This document shows, one piece after another, positions 1 to 7,834 of a stretch of DNA of 64,000 bases. A model generated the notes under the pieces. It made no database searches. It worked only from the letters and a program-made list of their open reading frames with translations, and was not told the origin of the DNA. Location of the stretch: positions 248,001 through 312,000 of the forward strand of contig JADZEW010000008.1 of NCBI GenBank assembly GCA_020850325.1, given 5' to 3'. Made by a program: the position numbers and the translations under genes. The stretch comes from Methanoregulaceae archaeon. Lineage in GTDB: Bacteria > Armatimonadota > Fimbriimonadia > Fimbriimonadales > Fimbriimonadaceae. Within the stretch, counting starts at the first letter, position 1. Every line of letters begins with the position of its first letter.

Positions 1-54
1 CGGCGGGAACCGCGAGGCGGTCATTGAGCGAATCCGAAGTCAAGTAGGGGAGTC
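1..54. other. Left window edge, upstream of the first complete gene
   Basis: No start codon or complete gene is visible. Two plus-strand frames are open from the left edge: one stops at 45-47 (TAG), the other runs to about 80. Either could be the tail of an upstream gene, but too little is present to decide. The purine-rich stretch AGGGGAG at 46-52 is probably the ribosome binding site of the gene starting at 55. Confidence 0.3.
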
Positions 55-357
55 ATGCAAGATCTCTGGGCCGAAGAACTGACGGAAGACGAGACCGCTG
101 CTCTGATCGAAAAGGCAGCGGCGGCGATCGAGAAGCGTGGCATGGTCACGCCAGCTGTCCTCATGTTTGAGATGCACAAGCCTCTGGCGTTCATTGGCGC
201 CCAGACGGCGATCACATTTTCTCCCTTTATCGTGCCCTTTCTGGGGTTCGATAACGTCAACGACTATACTCGCCTGTTTTCCAAACGGGAGAACATCGAG
301 CGACTGCTCGCGCGGCTGGATCGAGGTGTGGCGATCCAAGGGGCTACGGAGGGTTAA
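55..357 (+). CDS. Small conserved protein, first gene of the DUF6754 cluster
   Basis: A 100-residue protein I cannot assign to a characterised family. It has an acidic, Ala/Glu/Lys-rich helix (residues 7-28), a PAVLMFEMHKPLAFIGAQ stretch (33-50) and a mildly hydrophobic segment to about residue 65 that could lie on or in the membrane, then a charged C-terminal helix. No signal peptide is visible. The ATG at 55 follows a good ribosome binding site. Its stop codon TAA shares a base with the ATG of the next gene (TAATG), so the two are very likely translationally coupled. This suggests an accessory subunit of the membrane complex encoded downstream. Its function is unknown. Confidence 0.8.
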   Translation: MQDLWAEELTEDETAALIEKAAAAIEKRGMVTPAVLMFEMHKPLAFIGAQTAITFSPFIVPFLGFDNVNDYTRLFSKRENIERLLARLDRGVAIQGATEG

Positions 358-1226
358 TGCAATACTTTGACACCGGAAAATATCAGGTGCTCTTTGTGTT
401 GGTCATGGTGGCTTTCATCCTGATCAATATCTTCAGAGCCCAGAACAAAGACATCTTCATCCGGCGTATCGCCGGCTTGAATGCGATCGAAGACGCGGTA
501 GGCCGCGCCACCGAAATGGGCAAGCCCGTTCTGATGGTGCCGGGCTTGGGCGCGTTGAACGCGATCTCCGTTCAAGCGTTGAACATCTTCGCGCACATCA
601 CGCGAACCGCGGCACGATTCGCCAGCCCCATCCGCCTTTGTTGCGGTGAGGCGGCGGTCTTCGCTGTGGCGCAAGAGGTCATCCGCGACGTCTACCAGTC
701 TGAAGGCGTGCCAGAGCGGATGGATGGCGACAGCGTCCGCTTCGTCAGCGACCGACAGTTTGCCTTCGCGGCGGGCGTGTCGGGCATCATGCTCCGCGAG
801 CAGACGGCGGCTACGTTCTTCATGGGTGAGTTCTTCGCCGAGTCGCTGATCTTTGCCGAGACGGCGAACTCGATCGGTGCGATTCAGGTCGCCTCATCCA
901 CGGAAAACACGCAGACCCCCTTCTTTATCGCTGCGTGCGACTACGTGCTCATCGGTGAAGAGTTTTACGCCGCGAGTGCCTACCTCACCCGCAAGCCGGT
1001 TCTCGTCGGAAGTTTGGTCGGTCAGGACTGGGGCAAGATGCTCATCGCGAGCCTGGTCGTCCTCGGTATTGCGATGGAGTCCTCGCAGCGGAAGGGTTGG
1101 ATCGAGCAGATGGAGAACGATCCCGCCGCCAAGACTTCGATGATGCGGCTGTTCTCGCCCGAACCGCCGGATCCCGCAACGAAGCCGGTTCGCCAGAAGC
1201 ACCCGGAGGAAGGTGAAGCACAGTGA
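357..1226 (+). CDS. DUF6754 domain protein, membrane-anchored
   Basis: A 289-residue protein matching my recollection of DUF6754, a family without assigned function. One transmembrane helix lies near the N-terminus (about residues 9-26). A long conserved middle follows, including GKPVLMVPGLGALNAISVQ (about 60-78) and a central stretch rich in small residues, then a second hydrophobic segment near 223-240 and a charged, proline-rich tail. The short N-terminal segment and the C-terminal helix suggest the middle forms one folded domain at the membrane. The start overlaps the upstream stop as TAATG, and its own TGA overlaps the next start as GTGA. This tight coupling indicates that products are needed in fixed proportion. 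No catalytic motif is recognised. Confidence 0.85.
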   Translation: MQYFDTGKYQVLFVLVMVAFILINIFRAQNKDIFIRRIAGLNAIEDAVGRATEMGKPVLMVPGLGALNAISVQALNIFAHITRTAARFASPIRLCCGEAAVFAVAQEVIRDVYQSEGVPERMDGDSVRFVSDRQFAFAAGVSGIMLREQTAATFFMGEFFAESLIFAETANSIGAIQVASSTENTQTPFFIAACDYVLIGEEFYAASAYLTRKPVLVGSLVGQDWGKMLIASLVVLGIAMESSQRKGWIEQMENDPAAKTSMMRLFSPEPPDPATKPVRQKHPEEGEAQ

Positions 1227-2122
1227 TCCCCTGGTCTTTTGAAAGTGGCAGTACCCAACTCAAGATCGCGATCTTCGTGACGCTTGCGCTGGGCTTCGGC
1301 CTGTTCTTCGCCTTGATGAAGACGCCGCCTAGGCTCCGGCCAAAAATCGCGGCGACCTTCACCTTCCTTGCCGGCCTGCTCTATGTAGGCATTTGGCTGT
1401 GGCCCACCGCCCACGGACGCGAGGCAGGTGACATTCCTGCGAACTTCACCGAAGGCGTGGCCTTCTGGCTGGAGGACACGCAGAGCCAGTTCCAGAACCT
1501 GAGCAACATCCTTACCTCGTTCCTCCTACTCATGGGTGTGTTCTCGCTGGTGCGGCTTCACGCCACCCGAGTATCCAAGAAGCAGCGAGACTGGCCCTTC
1601 AGCTTGGTGCTTCTGATCTGCGTCGCCATCATGACGTTCATCGGCTACTGGGATTGGCTGACCGTCATGAACATGAAGCCCGAAGAGCTCGAGGCGATGA
1701 GGGACGTGACGAATCAGCCGTTCGCGGTCTGGATGAAGGATCTGTTATTCGACGGCCTGCTGCAGACCATGGAAGCGGCGATGTTCTCGATCATCGCGTT
1801 CTATATTCTCTCGGCCGCTTATCGAGCGTTCCGCGTTCGATCGGTCGAGGCGACGATCTTGCTCGCTTCGGCGATCATCGTCATGCTGGGCCTGCTCGGT
1901 ATGGCTGAGAACTACTGGTCGATCATGATCGACAACATGGGCGGGCTCGAGGATCCGAACGCCTTGGTCAACAACTTGCGGCTGGAAGCGATCACGCAGT
2001 TCATTCGCGATAACCTGCAGACGCCCGGTCTGCGCGCCATCGACTTCGGAGTCGGTGTAGGTGCGCTGGCGATGGCGCTGCGACTCTGGCTCAGCCTTGA
2101 GCGAGGAGGGTCGACTAGCTAA
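1223..2122 (+). CDS. Polytopic membrane protein of the DUF6754 cluster
   Basis: A 299-residue integral membrane protein with about seven hydrophobic helices, near residues 12-30, 42-60, 96-112, 128-147, 180-200, 210-230 and 272-290. A loop of about 35 residues between helices 2 and 3 begins with an HGREAGDIPANF motif. No transporter signature, ATPase motif or catalytic residue set is recognised. The GTG start at 1223 overlaps the stop of the DUF6754 gene by four bases, and the stop at 2120-2122 overlaps the next ATG, so it is firmly part of the five-gene unit. It probably forms the membrane core of a complex with its neighbours; that role is inferred from gene order alone. Confidence 0.85.
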   Translation: MIPWSFESGSTQLKIAIFVTLALGFGLFFALMKTPPRLRPKIAATFTFLAGLLYVGIWLWPTAHGREAGDIPANFTEGVAFWLEDTQSQFQNLSNILTSFLLLMGVFSLVRLHATRVSKKQRDWPFSLVLLICVAIMTFIGYWDWLTVMNMKPEELEAMRDVTNQPFAVWMKDLLFDGLLQTMEAAMFSIIAFYILSAAYRAFRVRSVEATILLASAIIVMLGLLGMAENYWSIMIDNMGGLEDPNALVNNLRLEAITQFIRDNLQTPGLRAIDFGVGVGALAMALRLWLSLERGGSTS

Positions 2123-3084
2123 TGGCAACTCCACAAAAAGTTCCGGGCAGCCTGAACATACCGCGTGAGGCGCTGTTCGCCGCCCTATTCGTCGTCTGTT
2201 CGATTCTTGTCTTCGTCAGCATCGAACTTCCCAACCGCGTGAGCAACAACTCGGCAGACCTCTACAAGGTTCTGAAGGAGATCGACAAGACCAAGCCGGT
2301 CATTCTGCAAAGCGACTGGACGAAGAGCACGCGCGGCGAGAGCGGCGCGCAGTTCGACGCGCTGGTCCGCATTCTCATACGAGAGCGGGTGAAGATCGCG
2401 CTGATGTCGGGTGCGGATCCGCAGGCACCCGAAGTCGCTCGCGAGGCGATTCGCAGAATCGCCGTGGAAACCGAGAAGGTCACCGGCCAACCCTACAAGC
2501 AGTGGGAAGACTGGGTCTTCATCGGATTCTTCCCTGGCATCGAGGCCTCGCTCCAATCGTTCTCCAGTAACTTGCGGAACGCTCTGTCGGCCAACAAGGA
2601 CAGCGATACCGCGGGCGTGAAGCGATCGGTGATGGAATCCCCGGTCTTCGCCGGCGTCAACCGGATCGAGGACATGGGCGCCTACATCATCGTCACGGCT
2701 TCGAAAACGAGCCGGATCGCGATCGAGCGGCTTTCGGGCAAGGTTACGATGCTCGGGCTGGTTACGGGGGTTATGGGTCCCGAGACCTACAACTACTACC
2801 AGAGCGGCCAGCTGAGCGGCTTGGCGATCGGACTGAAGGGGGCCTACGACATGGAGTCGATGATGGCCTACGGTCTGAACACGCCCGATGGGCAAGGTGT
2901 GATCAAGGTGAGTAACGCCAAGGTTACCGACCCGATCGAAGGCTACACCGGTGAAGAGTTCATCAACTTGGCGAACGGCCAGAAGTACATCGTGCCCTTA
3001 CACGGCGCGATCATCTTGCTGATCACCGCCATCCTGCTTGGAAACATCGAGACCATTCGGCAGCGCCGACGGAGGAACGGATGA
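2122..3084 (+). CDS. Membrane protein with large soluble domain between two terminal helices
   Basis: A 320-residue protein with one transmembrane helix near residues 17-36 and another at about 293-311, followed by a very basic tail (RQRRRRNG). The roughly 250 residues between them form a mixed alpha/beta soluble domain, probably extracytoplasmic by the positive-inside rule because the C-terminal tail is strongly basic. Landmarks are KPVILQSDW (about 54-62), a GVNRIEDMGAYIIV stretch (about 187-200) and the glycine-rich LGLVTGVMGPETYNYYQSG. The layout recalls a membrane-tethered binding domain, but I recognise no family. The start overlaps the upstream stop (TAATG), and the end overlaps the next start by four bases (ATGA). 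Confidence 0.85.
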   Translation: MATPQKVPGSLNIPREALFAALFVVCSILVFVSIELPNRVSNNSADLYKVLKEIDKTKPVILQSDWTKSTRGESGAQFDALVRILIRERVKIALMSGADPQAPEVAREAIRRIAVETEKVTGQPYKQWEDWVFIGFFPGIEASLQSFSSNLRNALSANKDSDTAGVKRSVMESPVFAGVNRIEDMGAYIIVTASKTSRIAIERLSGKVTMLGLVTGVMGPETYNYYQSGQLSGLAIGLKGAYDMESMMAYGLNTPDGQGVIKVSNAKVTDPIEGYTGEEFINLANGQKYIVPLHGAIILLITAILLGNIETIRQRRRRNG

Positions 3085-3815
3085 ACCCGGAAACCTATTC
3101 GCTCATCAAACTCACGCTAGGCGTCATCGCAACGTTCGGTCTCTATAGCGTTCTCTACCGAGAGAATAAGTTCTATCGGTTCTGGGAGCATGTCTTCCTC
3201 GGCCTGGCCGGTGGATGGGCGCTGGTCGCCCTCTGGAAGGAGACGCTAAAGCCGAGTTGGTACGACAAGATGGCCGGTTCCATTCCCGAGACCGGTGGCG
3301 AGGGCACCCCAGGCTACTTCGTCTGGGCGATTCTCCTGCCGATCGGCATGATGGGCTACATGGTCTTCAACAAGAAGCATGCCTGGATGAGCCGGATTCC
3401 GATCGGCATCATTCTCGGTATCTGGTCCGGACAGCAGCTGCTCAACTTCTGGCGAACCTATTCGCCGCAGTTCCGCAGTTCGATGCCCACGATCGTTCCG
3501 ACCCGCTGGGAGTTCATGCAACCGGCGGCCACGCCTGAGAACTTCACAGACCTCGCCCGCCACACGTACATCAGCGAGGCGATCGGCAACTTGGTCGCGG
3601 TCATCACCGTCTTGGCGGTCCTTAGCTACTTCATCTTTAGCATCGAGCTGAAGAGCAAGTTCATGCAGGGAGTGACCAAGTCAGGCCGCTACCTGCTGAT
3701 GATCGGCTTCGGAGCGATCTTCGGATCGACGGTCATGATGCGGTTTACACTGCTCATCGACCGCATGTACTTCATCTGGGTGGAGTGGATGTCTCAGAGG
3801 CTGCTTGGCAACTGA
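3081..3815 (+). CDS. Polytopic membrane protein, last gene of the DUF6754 cluster
   Basis: A 244-residue protein with about six hydrophobic segments, near residues 8-24, 36-52, 82-98, 108-125, 170-190 and 204-222. A soluble stretch of about 45 residues lies before the fifth helix. No family was recognised. It starts with ATGA overlapping the previous gene. Its last eleven bases are overlapped by the TTG start of recO, so recO may be translated from the same transcript. With the four genes upstream it probably completes an inner-membrane assembly. Nothing in the sequence says what is transported, sensed or modified. Confidence 0.85.
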   Translation: MNPETYSLIKLTLGVIATFGLYSVLYRENKFYRFWEHVFLGLAGGWALVALWKETLKPSWYDKMAGSIPETGGEGTPGYFVWAILLPIGMMGYMVFNKKHAWMSRIPIGIILGIWSGQQLLNFWRTYSPQFRSSMPTIVPTRWEFMQPAATPENFTDLARHTYISEAIGNLVAVITVLAVLSYFIFSIELKSKFMQGVTKSGRYLLMIGFGAIFGSTVMMRFTLLIDRMYFIWVEWMSQRLLGN

Positions 3816-4548
3816 GGTAACCCTACACGCCGTGGTGTTGAGGCGCCGGGACGCTGGAGAAAGCGACCGGCGCCTCACGCTTTTAACCCGAGAGGAGGGC
3901 ATCGTGGACGTCCTCGCCAAGGGTGCGCGCCGCGCGGGTTCTCGGCTCAGCGGTTGCTCCGAACCGATGAGCGCCTCGATCCTCCAGATCGCCCGCGGCA
4001 AGCACATGGCCTACGTCACTCAGTCGCAGCCGATCTCGTCATTTCCGGGACTGCGCTCGGACTTTGAGCGGCTCAGTTGGGGGCTCGCGCTTTGCGAATT
4101 GGTTGCTGGCATTCTTCCGCATGAGCACCCGGCCGCTGAGGAGTTTTCCTTCCTGGTCCGTGCGCTCCATGACCTCGAGCACCATGAAAGGCCCCGCGTA
4201 TCGTTCGTTTGGGCGGCGGCTCACTTGCTCGATGTCGCGGGCTTCTCGCCGAGCTTCGACGCCTGCGCGGTTACCGGAGCAGGAGTGCAAGAGGCGCGTC
4301 CCTTCGTCTCGCCCCATGCGGGGGGGTACGTGGTTGCCGACGAGGCTTTGCGGTTCACGGATCGGCTGCAAACGACCGCGGAAGTGCTGTATGGCTTGGC
4401 CGCGATTGAAGGGTGCGAGTCGCCTCCTCCGAAGCTTAAGTTCACGGCCGAGACCATTCGGCTGCTCTTCCAGTTCTGGCGAGCGGTCATCGACCGGCCG
4501 CTACCCGCCTTCGAGGCTGCCCTCAGCCTGCTCCTTGAGCCCGGCTAG
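3805..4548 (+). CDS. recO: DNA repair protein RecO
   Basis: RecO loads RecA onto SSB-coated single-stranded DNA with RecF and RecR during recombinational repair. The 247-residue length is typical. The N-terminal OB-fold carries the family pattern TEVTLHAVVLRRRDAGESDR followed by LLTREEGIVDVLAKGARR, and the helical C-terminal domain contains a short FDACAVTGAG segment where many RecO proteins carry a four-cysteine zinc site. Only one cysteine remains there, so zinc binding is unlikely. The TTG at 3805 sits inside the end of the upstream membrane-protein gene; no later start preserves the conserved N-terminus. The 3' end overlaps the convergent scpB gene by 48 bases. Confidence 0.93.
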   Translation: MATEVTLHAVVLRRRDAGESDRRLTLLTREEGIVDVLAKGARRAGSRLSGCSEPMSASILQIARGKHMAYVTQSQPISSFPGLRSDFERLSWGLALCELVAGILPHEHPAAEEFSFLVRALHDLEHHERPRVSFVWAAAHLLDVAGFSPSFDACAVTGAGVQEARPFVSPHAGGYVVADEALRFTDRLQTTAEVLYGLAAIEGCESPPPKLKFTAETIRLLFQFWRAVIDRPLPAFEAALSLLLEPG

Positions 4549-5073
4549 TTCGAAGGTCATTTGGTCTGCCTCGGGCAGCGGTTGCGAGAGCGGGGGTAGC
4601 TCCTTGAGGCTGTTCAGCTTGAACTGATGCAAAAACTGCTGAGTTGTGCCATAGAGCAAGGGACGCCCCGGGGCTTTGCGCCTTCCTACTTCCTTCACGA
4701 GCCGTCGCTCGACGAGCGCCCGAACCGAGTAGTCACTCTGAACACCTCTGATCTCGTCAACCTCCGCCATGGTGAGGGGTTGGCGATAGGCGACGATCGC
4801 CAAGACCTCCATGAGCGAACGGGAGAGCCGCTGTCGTTGCGGCTTCAGAAAGTTGCCGATCATTTCGGCATGCTCCGGCTTGGTACAGAGCTGGTAGCCG
4901 CCGGCGATCTTCACCACCTGAAGCGCCCCCGTTTCTTCGTGCCTGAGAGTCAAGATGTCCAGCGCCTGCTCAGCCTGACCCTCCGTCACCTCGGCGGCGC
5001 GAGCGAGCGCAACGAGCGGTACAGGGCTGTCCGCCACGAACAGAAGCGCCTCGATCACGTCTACCAGCGACAT
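4501..5073 (-). CDS. scpB: Segregation and condensation protein B
   Basis: ScpB binds the kleisin ScpA in the SMC-ScpAB condensin that compacts and segregates the chromosome. The 190-residue protein contains two winged-helix domains. Family landmarks are SLVDVIEALLFVADSPV at the N-terminus, VAYRQPLTMAEVDEIRGV in the second winged helix and RLVKEVGRRKAPGRPLLYGTT. The ATG at 5073 gives the family start; the open frame continues about 70 codons upstream, but that extension overlaps the promoter and start of the divergent gene and looks unrelated. scpA is not in the window. The last 48 bases overlap the end of recO tail to tail. Confidence 0.93.
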   Translation of the reverse strand: MSLVDVIEALLFVADSPVPLVALARAAEVTEGQAEQALDILTLRHEETGALQVVKIAGGYQLCTKPEHAEMIGNFLKPQRQRLSRSLMEVLAIVAYRQPLTMAEVDEIRGVQSDYSVRALVERRLVKEVGRRKAPGRPLLYGTTQQFLHQFKLNSLKELPPLSQPLPEADQMTFELAGLKEQAEGSLEGG

Positions 5074-5092
5074 TGCGATGGATTGTAGCGGA

Positions 5093-5104
5093 TACAATGC
5101 CCCC
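5093..5104 (+). promoter_or_regulatory. Probable -10 element of a leaderless transcript
   Basis: TACAAT at 5093-5098 lies six bases before the ATG at 5105. The intervening GCCCCC is no ribosome binding site. A transcript starting at or next to the ATG would be leaderless. No good -35 hexamer is seen at normal spacing. Confidence 0.5.
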
Positions 5105-7816
5105 ATGAAGCGGCTGGTGGGACTCATCACAGGATTGGCGGCGACCGCGCTGGGGTTTTCGCAGTTCACGATCGACGAGAAGAAGGGCATCGAGCAAGCT
5201 CTGTACATCGGAAACTTGACGCTGAAGGACTTGAACTTCGCTCGGCGTCCCTTTGCCGACAAGTATCGAATCCCCCTCGTCAATCAAGCGATCGATCAGC
5301 CCATCGAGACGTCGGATGCGCTGATGAACGCCCACGCCACCGCGGGGCGCGCCAATGCTCCAGGACTGATGGCTCTCTCCCGGCAACTGCTCGGCGATAC
5401 CCTCGCCGTGCCTCTGCCCGAGAATCCTAAGCTAAATGGGGACGTGCCGAAGGAAGTTCCGGCGAACGTTGCGCCCTTGGTGCGCCGGTTAGCCGAGGCG
5501 GTTGCGGGAGCCAACGCCGCGGTGCGAAAGGCGACGGAGAAGCTGAGCGCCGCCGATCAGCGGCTGCTGCTCGAGAGCCTGCCGCAGTGGGCGGTCGAAG
5601 AGCCGTCGGTGAAGTTCGAGTTTGTGAGCAAGCCGATGGCCACTCAAGCCGAGATCTTGCGAATGATCGATCAGGTGGATCTGCGCATGATCTTTGCTGC
5701 CGCGGAGCGAATGGCGCGAACGATCGAAGGCATCTTGCCCGACCTCCGCCGTATCGGCGGCGGCGCGACCTGGCAGGGCTCGCAGAAGTTCCGACTTGGC
5801 GAGATGGTCATCGTCGTCGCTGGCGTGGGCGATGATGTCCACCGCGATCGCGATGCACGGCTGGTGATCGATTTGGGGGGAAATGACCGGTACGTGGGTC
5901 GCGCAGGCGCGGGACCGGGCTACGCGGCGCTGCTCATCGACCTCGCCGGCGACGACTTCCACAAGGCCCCGGACATGGGGCCGGGCAGCGGCCTGATGGG
6001 CATCGGCATGGCCTATGACCTCGGCGGCCACGACAACTTCCGCGGCAAGTCCCTGGCCTTCGGATCGGGTTTGGCGGGAGTGGGGGTCTTCTTCAAAGAC
6101 GGCGGCAACGATACGTACCAGTCCGAGACGCTTTGCCAAGGCTTCGGCCAGTTCGGTATCGGTCTTCTGATGGACGCCCGCGGCGACGATCAGTTCGAGG
6201 CTCAGCTATTTGCCCAAGGTGCGGCGCGGACGGCGGGCTTGGGCTGGCTGGTCGATGGCGCGGGTGATGACACCTACCGGGCTGGGGGACGCATTCTCAA
6301 CTCGCCCCTCTTTGCGGATGTGCATTACTCGTTCGCTCAAGGCTTTGCCAGCGGCTACCGGGAAGACACCGGCGGTATCAGCGGTGGCATTGGTCTGTTG
6401 ACCGACCGCGCGGGCGACGACGCTTACATTGCCGAGACGTACGCCCAAGCCGCGAGCTACTGGTTCGCGCTGGGCTCGCTACAGGATTCGAGCGGCCACG
6501 ACACCTACCGCGCCTACCACTACGCCCAATCCAGCGCGATGCACATGTGCGCGGCGTACCTGATCGACCTCGCTGGCGACGACATCTACGCGACCAGCTT
6601 TGGCGCGAGCCACGCGATTGGACACGACTACGGCACCGCGGTCCTCTTTGACCGCGCCGGCAACGACATCTACGCGGCCCGAGACAGCCGTCCGGGGATA
6701 GGCAATGCGAACGGCCTAGGCTTGTTTGTCGATGCGGCGGGCGAGGATCGGTACGCTGGTCCACCCGCGGCTGGCAACGGAGCCCGAGGCAGCGGCTCGC
6801 TGGGCCTCTTTGTCGACCTCGATGGCCCGGACCAGTATCGTACGGGGCTCGCGGATGCTCAAGCCTCGGTTCGCGAGACGTGGGCGATTGCCTATGATCA
6901 GGAGTCCAAGGCGATCGAAGTCCCCGCCAGTCAAGACCCTGCCCAGGCACCGCCCAAGGCCGGGTCTGCTCCGCGTCCGACCGACGCCGAACTGCAACAG
7001 ATCTACGCGAAGGCCACCCAGTGGGGTGTTGGCACGGCGCAGCAAGAGGTCCGCGAGAATGTTCATAAGCTGATCGCCATCGGTATGCCCGCGCTGAAGT
7101 GGATGATCGAGTACAAGCTGCCCAAGGCATCGCGCCTCGAGCAGCGGGCGTTCACCGATGTCGCGAATGCACTGGAAGCCGAAGGGCGCACCGCGATCGC
7201 CGAGCGACTAAACAGCGATGATGCTAACGAAGTCAGGGTCGCGCTTGGCATCCTCCTCGATGCCAATGCCAAGGAAGCCGCGCCGTACTTGGCCAAAGCC
7301 TTGAAGAACAAGGACACGCAGCGACTTGCCGCCCGAATGGCGGGTGTGGCTCAGAGCCGAGAATCCGTGCCCGAGTTGCAGGTGCTTGCGGGCACCGCGG
7401 AAGACCAGCTGACCGTGCTCAATGCGGTGATCGCGCTTGCCCAGATCGCCGACGCCCAGAGCCTAGGGACCGGGCAGGCGCTGATGACCCACGACAGCCT
7501 GCCGATTCGTAAGGCGGCGATTGCGCTCGTCGCCAAGTTCAGCGAGGCCCTGACGATTGCCAAGACGATGATCCTCGACCCGGATGAGCGCAAGGCGCGC
7601 ATCGGGGTGGAACTGCTCGGGGCCATCGGCTCCGACGAGGCGTTGAACGTGGTTGGACCGCTCCTGACGGACGAGCGCGTTGGCGTGCGGATTCAAGCGC
7701 TCATCGAATTGGATGGGCGCGCCCCCGCGGCATGGCAGCAGGCTGTCCTCGATCGGCGCAAGGACCCCAGCCCGCTGGTGCGGGCGATTGCGATTCGTAT
7801 CGATCCGGGCCGATAG
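5105..7816 (+). CDS. Secreted Asp/Gly beta-repeat protein with C-terminal HEAT-like repeats
   Basis: A protein of about 903 residues starting with a clear signal peptide (MKRLVGLITGLAATALGFSQ). After a helical N-terminal region of about 250 residues, residues 255-570 contain a dozen tandem repeats of the form L-x-D-x-(A/G)-G-(D/N)-D-x-Y, each followed by a glycine-rich stretch, as in GGNDRYVGRAGAG and DGAGDDTYRAGGR. The aspartate spacing resembles calcium-binding parallel beta-roll or beta-helix repeats of the RTX type, though the nonapeptide is not canonical. A short proline-rich linker leads to about 270 residues of alanine-rich helical pairs that look like HEAT repeats. It is probably exported and may act as a surface or periplasmic scaffold. 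The ATG at 5105 was chosen over an in-frame start at 5078 because the signal peptide begins there. Confidence 0.8.
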   Translation: MKRLVGLITGLAATALGFSQFTIDEKKGIEQALYIGNLTLKDLNFARRPFADKYRIPLVNQAIDQPIETSDALMNAHATAGRANAPGLMALSRQLLGDTLAVPLPENPKLNGDVPKEVPANVAPLVRRLAEAVAGANAAVRKATEKLSAADQRLLLESLPQWAVEEPSVKFEFVSKPMATQAEILRMIDQVDLRMIFAAAERMARTIEGILPDLRRIGGGATWQGSQKFRLGEMVIVVAGVGDDVHRDRDARLVIDLGGNDRYVGRAGAGPGYAALLIDLAGDDFHKAPDMGPGSGLMGIGMAYDLGGHDNFRGKSLAFGSGLAGVGVFFKDGGNDTYQSETLCQGFGQFGIGLLMDARGDDQFEAQLFAQGAARTAGLGWLVDGAGDDTYRAGGRILNSPLFADVHYSFAQGFASGYREDTGGISGGIGLLTDRAGDDAYIAETYAQAASYWFALGSLQDSSGHDTYRAYHYAQSSAMHMCAAYLIDLAGDDIYATSFGASHAIGHDYGTAVLFDRAGNDIYAARDSRPGIGNANGLGLFVDAAGEDRYAGPPAAGNGARGSGSLGLFVDLDGPDQYRTGLADAQASVRETWAIAYDQESKAIEVPASQDPAQAPPKAGSAPRPTDAELQQIYAKATQWGVGTAQQEVRENVHKLIAIGMPALKWMIEYKLPKASRLEQRAFTDVANALEAEGRTAIAERLNSDDANEVRVALGILLDANAKEAAPYLAKALKNKDTQRLAARMAGVAQSRESVPELQVLAGTAEDQLTVLNAVIALAQIADAQSLGTGQALMTHDSLPIRKAAIALVAKFSEALTIAKTMILDPDERKARIGVELLGAIGSDEALNVVGPLLTDERVGVRIQALIELDGRAPAAWQQAVLDRRKDPSPLVRAIAIRIDPGR

Positions 7817-7831
7817 GGTCCGGATCGATAC
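7797..7831. terminator. Perfect 12-bp hairpin between convergent genes, without U tract
   Basis: GTATCGATCCGG (7797-7808) pairs with CCGGATCGATAC (7820-7831) around an 11-base loop that contains the TAG of the upstream gene. The minus-strand repeat gene stops at 7835. Neither strand shows a T run after the stem, so it is either a non-canonical bidirectional terminator or a barrier to 3' exonucleases. Confidence 0.5.
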
Positions 7832-7834
7832 GGG

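Noticed and set aside
6378-7130. A 250-residue minus-strand open frame
   Set aside because: It lies opposite the Asp/Gly repeat gene and is extremely Arg/Ser/Pro-rich, as expected from the complement of GC-rich coding sequence.
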